A stretch of 64,000 nt of DNA from Marivirga lumbricoides. Lineage in GTDB: Bacteria > Bacteroidota > Bacteroidia > Cytophagales > Cyclobacteriaceae. The DNA lies in contig NZ_BMEC01000007.1 in NCBI RefSeq assembly GCF_014636295.1, forward strand, positions 186,001 to 250,000, in the 5' to 3' direction. How positions within the stretch are numbered: the first letter of the stretch is position 1; each line of letters starts with the position of its first letter. A program made the position numbers and the translations under genes. Shown piece after piece: positions 62,655-64,000 of the stretch. The notes under the pieces are model-generated. The model was not told where the DNA came from. It saw only the letters and a program-made list of their open reading frames with translations, and did no database searches.

Positions 62655-62662
62655 TACCTTTG
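62655..62662 (+). promoter_or_regulatory. -7 promoter element of the ClC gene
   Basis: TACCTTTG fits TAnnTTTG and ends 5 bases before the ATG at 62668, so the transcript is probably leaderless or nearly so. No -33 TTG at the usual distance is seen. Confidence 0.5.
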
Positions 62663-62667
62663 CAGGC

Positions 62668-64000
62668 ATGAAATTTAATGACCTGTTACTTAAGTTTCTG
62701 ATTTGGCGAGTAAAGCATATCAGTACCAAAAATTTTGTACTTATCATCAGTGGAGTAATTGGATTAATTGCCGGAGTAGCTGCTGTGGTACTTAAGGAAA
62801 GTGTACATGTTATTCAAGGAGCACTTACCCGAGATTTCCATCAGAATTTAGCCAATTATCTTTATCTAAGCTATCCTTTAATAGGCATTATCTTAACTGT
62901 TCTGCTTACTAAGTATATTTTAAAGGAAAAAATGGGGCATGGTATTACTGATATCTTGTATACCATTTCTAAAAAGTCCAGCATAGTTAAGCGAACCAAA
63001 ACATTTTCTCGCATGCTTACCAGTGCGCTTACTGTAGGCTTTGGGGGTTCAGTAGGTCTGGAGGCCCCCATTGTAGTAACAGGTTCTGCCATTGGATCAA
63101 ATATTGGCAGGTTGGTGCACCTCAGTTACAAACAGCGGACGCTACTAATTGGTTGTGGCTCTGCAGGTGCTATTTCTGCTATCTTTAACTCACCCATAGC
63201 CGGAGTGATCTTTAGCATTGAGGTTATTTTGTCAGAAATTACGATCAGTTCGTTTATACCTTTATTAATAGCCTCTGTGGCAGGGGCATTGGTCTCTTTA
63301 ACTCTGTTGGGAGATGATGTATTGTTTTCTTTTACACTTACCGAAGGCTTTGCTGCATCAGATACTCCATTTTATTTGTTTCTAGGTGTTTTCACCGGAT
63401 TAGTATCACTTTATTTTACGAGAGCAGTAGGCAGGGTAGAAGGCTTAATTAAAAATGTAAAAGGCGATTTTAACAGGGCTTTGGTAGGTGGTGTTTCATT
63501 GGGCTTTTTGATATTTATTTTGCCCCCATTATATGGAGAAGGCTATGACACCATTAAAAACCTTCTGCAAGGGAATGCACAGAATTTACTTAATAACAGT
63601 CTTTTCTTTAGCGAGATTGATTCTTTCTTCTTTATGGTACTTTTTGTTGCTGCTATTATTCTTATTAAACCTGTGGCTACCGCTTTAACACTCGGCTCTG
63701 GCGGAAGTGGAGGTATATTTGCCCCTTCCTTATTTATTGGAGGTGTAACGGGGTATCTTTTTGCCTATCTTATTAATCTTACAGGGATAGCAGAGCCTAT
63801 CAGCACCAGTAACTTTACACTTGTAGGAATGAGTGGGGTGATGAGCGGGGTGCTGCATGCTCCATTAACTGCTATATTCCTGATAGCAGAAATTACCAGT
63901 GGATACACACTTTTTGTACCCTTGATGATTGTTTCAGCTATTTCGTATAGTACCATCTCCTATTTTGAGAAATACTCGCTTTATACGAAGCCACTAATTG
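62668..64000 (+). CDS. ClC-family chloride channel/transporter (3' end outside window)
   Basis: At least 444 residues of a polytopic ClC protein, which moves Cl- alone or in exchange for H+. It begins MKFNDLLLKFLIWRVKHIST and runs open to the window edge. Family signatures: GFGGSVGLEAPIVVTGSAIG (the GxxGxEGP region, with Ala in place of the second Gly), GCGSAGAISAIFNSPIAGVIFSIE, and GSGGSGGIFAPSLFIGG (GxFxP). GVMSGVLHAPLTAIFLIAEIT near the end belongs to the second half. A possible C-terminal CBS domain would lie beyond the window. It appears to be a separate transcription unit. Confidence 0.9.
   Translation, partial: MKFNDLLLKFLIWRVKHISTKNFVLIISGVIGLIAGVAAVVLKESVHVIQGALTRDFHQNLANYLYLSYPLIGIILTVLLTKYILKEKMGHGITDILYTISKKSSIVKRTKTFSRMLTSALTVGFGGSVGLEAPIVVTGSAIGSNIGRLVHLSYKQRTLLIGCGSAGAISAIFNSPIAGVIFSIEVILSEITISSFIPLLIASVAGALVSLTLLGDDVLFSFTLTEGFAASDTPFYLFLGVFTGLVSLYFTRAVGRVEGLIKNVKGDFNRALVGGVSLGFLIFILPPLYGEGYDTIKNLLQGNAQNLLNNSLFFSEIDSFFFMVLFVAAIILIKPVATALTLGSGGSGGIFAPSLFIGGVTGYLFAYLINLTGIAEPISTSNFTLVGMSGVMSGVLHAPLTAIFLIAEITSGYTLFVPLMIVSAISYSTISYFEKYSLYTKPLI

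Noticed and set aside
1-64000. CRISPR arrays, tRNA or rRNA genes, insertion sequences and prophage
   Set aside because: No regular spacer-repeat array, no cloverleaf or rRNA-like block and no transposase, integrase or phage structural gene was recognised on either strand.

Overview
The window reads as a Bacteroidota chromosome, most likely a marine or soil member of the Cytophagales. The reasons are: AT-rich DNA; promoters built on the Bacteroidota -7 element TAnnTTTG with a -33 TTG; GLPGLI-family and TonB-receptor-like genes; AraC-containing hybrid kinases; and many families (DUF2254, DUF2339, PA0069-type radical SAM, split HipA) common in that group. The exact genus is inference. No tRNA, rRNA, insertion sequence or CRISPR array was seen.

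Layout. 1-2.5 kb: the tail of a glutamate dehydrogenase gene, a phosphatidylserine decarboxylase and a PLP decarboxylase, each separated by clear intrinsic terminators. 2.7-6.6 kb: a stress/toxin stretch with a Fic AMPylase-type gene under a TTAACAT-repeat operator, a secreted protein, and a three-gene hipB-hipS-hipT module whose two operators bracket its -7 box. 6.6-13.1 kb: a minus-strand NAD-salvage block (PRPP-synthetase-like, HAD-like, NAMPT, NMN adenylyltransferase-Nudix, an NrtR-type regulator, and an NMNAT-like/methyltransferase fusion). Two near-identical 19-bp palindromes sit exactly on the nadM promoter. 13.2-20.3 kb: a DASS transporter, a small membrane gene broken by two in-frame stops, two small membrane proteins and a DUF2339/DUF3999-like pair. 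20.3-25.2 kb, minus strand: a DEFD-box helicase, RlmN, a Crp/Fnr regulator, an SDR enzyme and a flavin reductase. 25.4-34 kb: a 1808-residue cytosolic kinase with about ten PAS and two GAF domains, a decayed stretch, a single-domain receiver, an animal-type haem peroxidase and a tiny Lys-rich protein. 34.2-38.5 kb: a radical SAM protein facing a quinone reductase-MscS-DUF2254 operon.

38.7-55.7 kb holds the least explained system. A TPR-kinase-receiver-AraC hybrid regulator is followed by a 14-kb operon of cell-envelope proteins: a duplicated beta-helix-like lipoprotein, a 51-residue small protein, an IPT/NHL lipoprotein, an outer-membrane barrel, a 2288-residue exported protein and a fibronectin-III protein. 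Its promoter carries a 16-bp direct repeat at 21-bp spacing just upstream of a full -33/-7 promoter, which fits activation by the AraC-type regulator.

56-64 kb: a small protein gene, an OmpR-type two-component system divergent from a GLPGLI gene plus TonB-receptor-like gene, with three TTAAC repeats at exact 10-bp spacing in the shared control region, and finally a ClC channel gene that runs off the window end.
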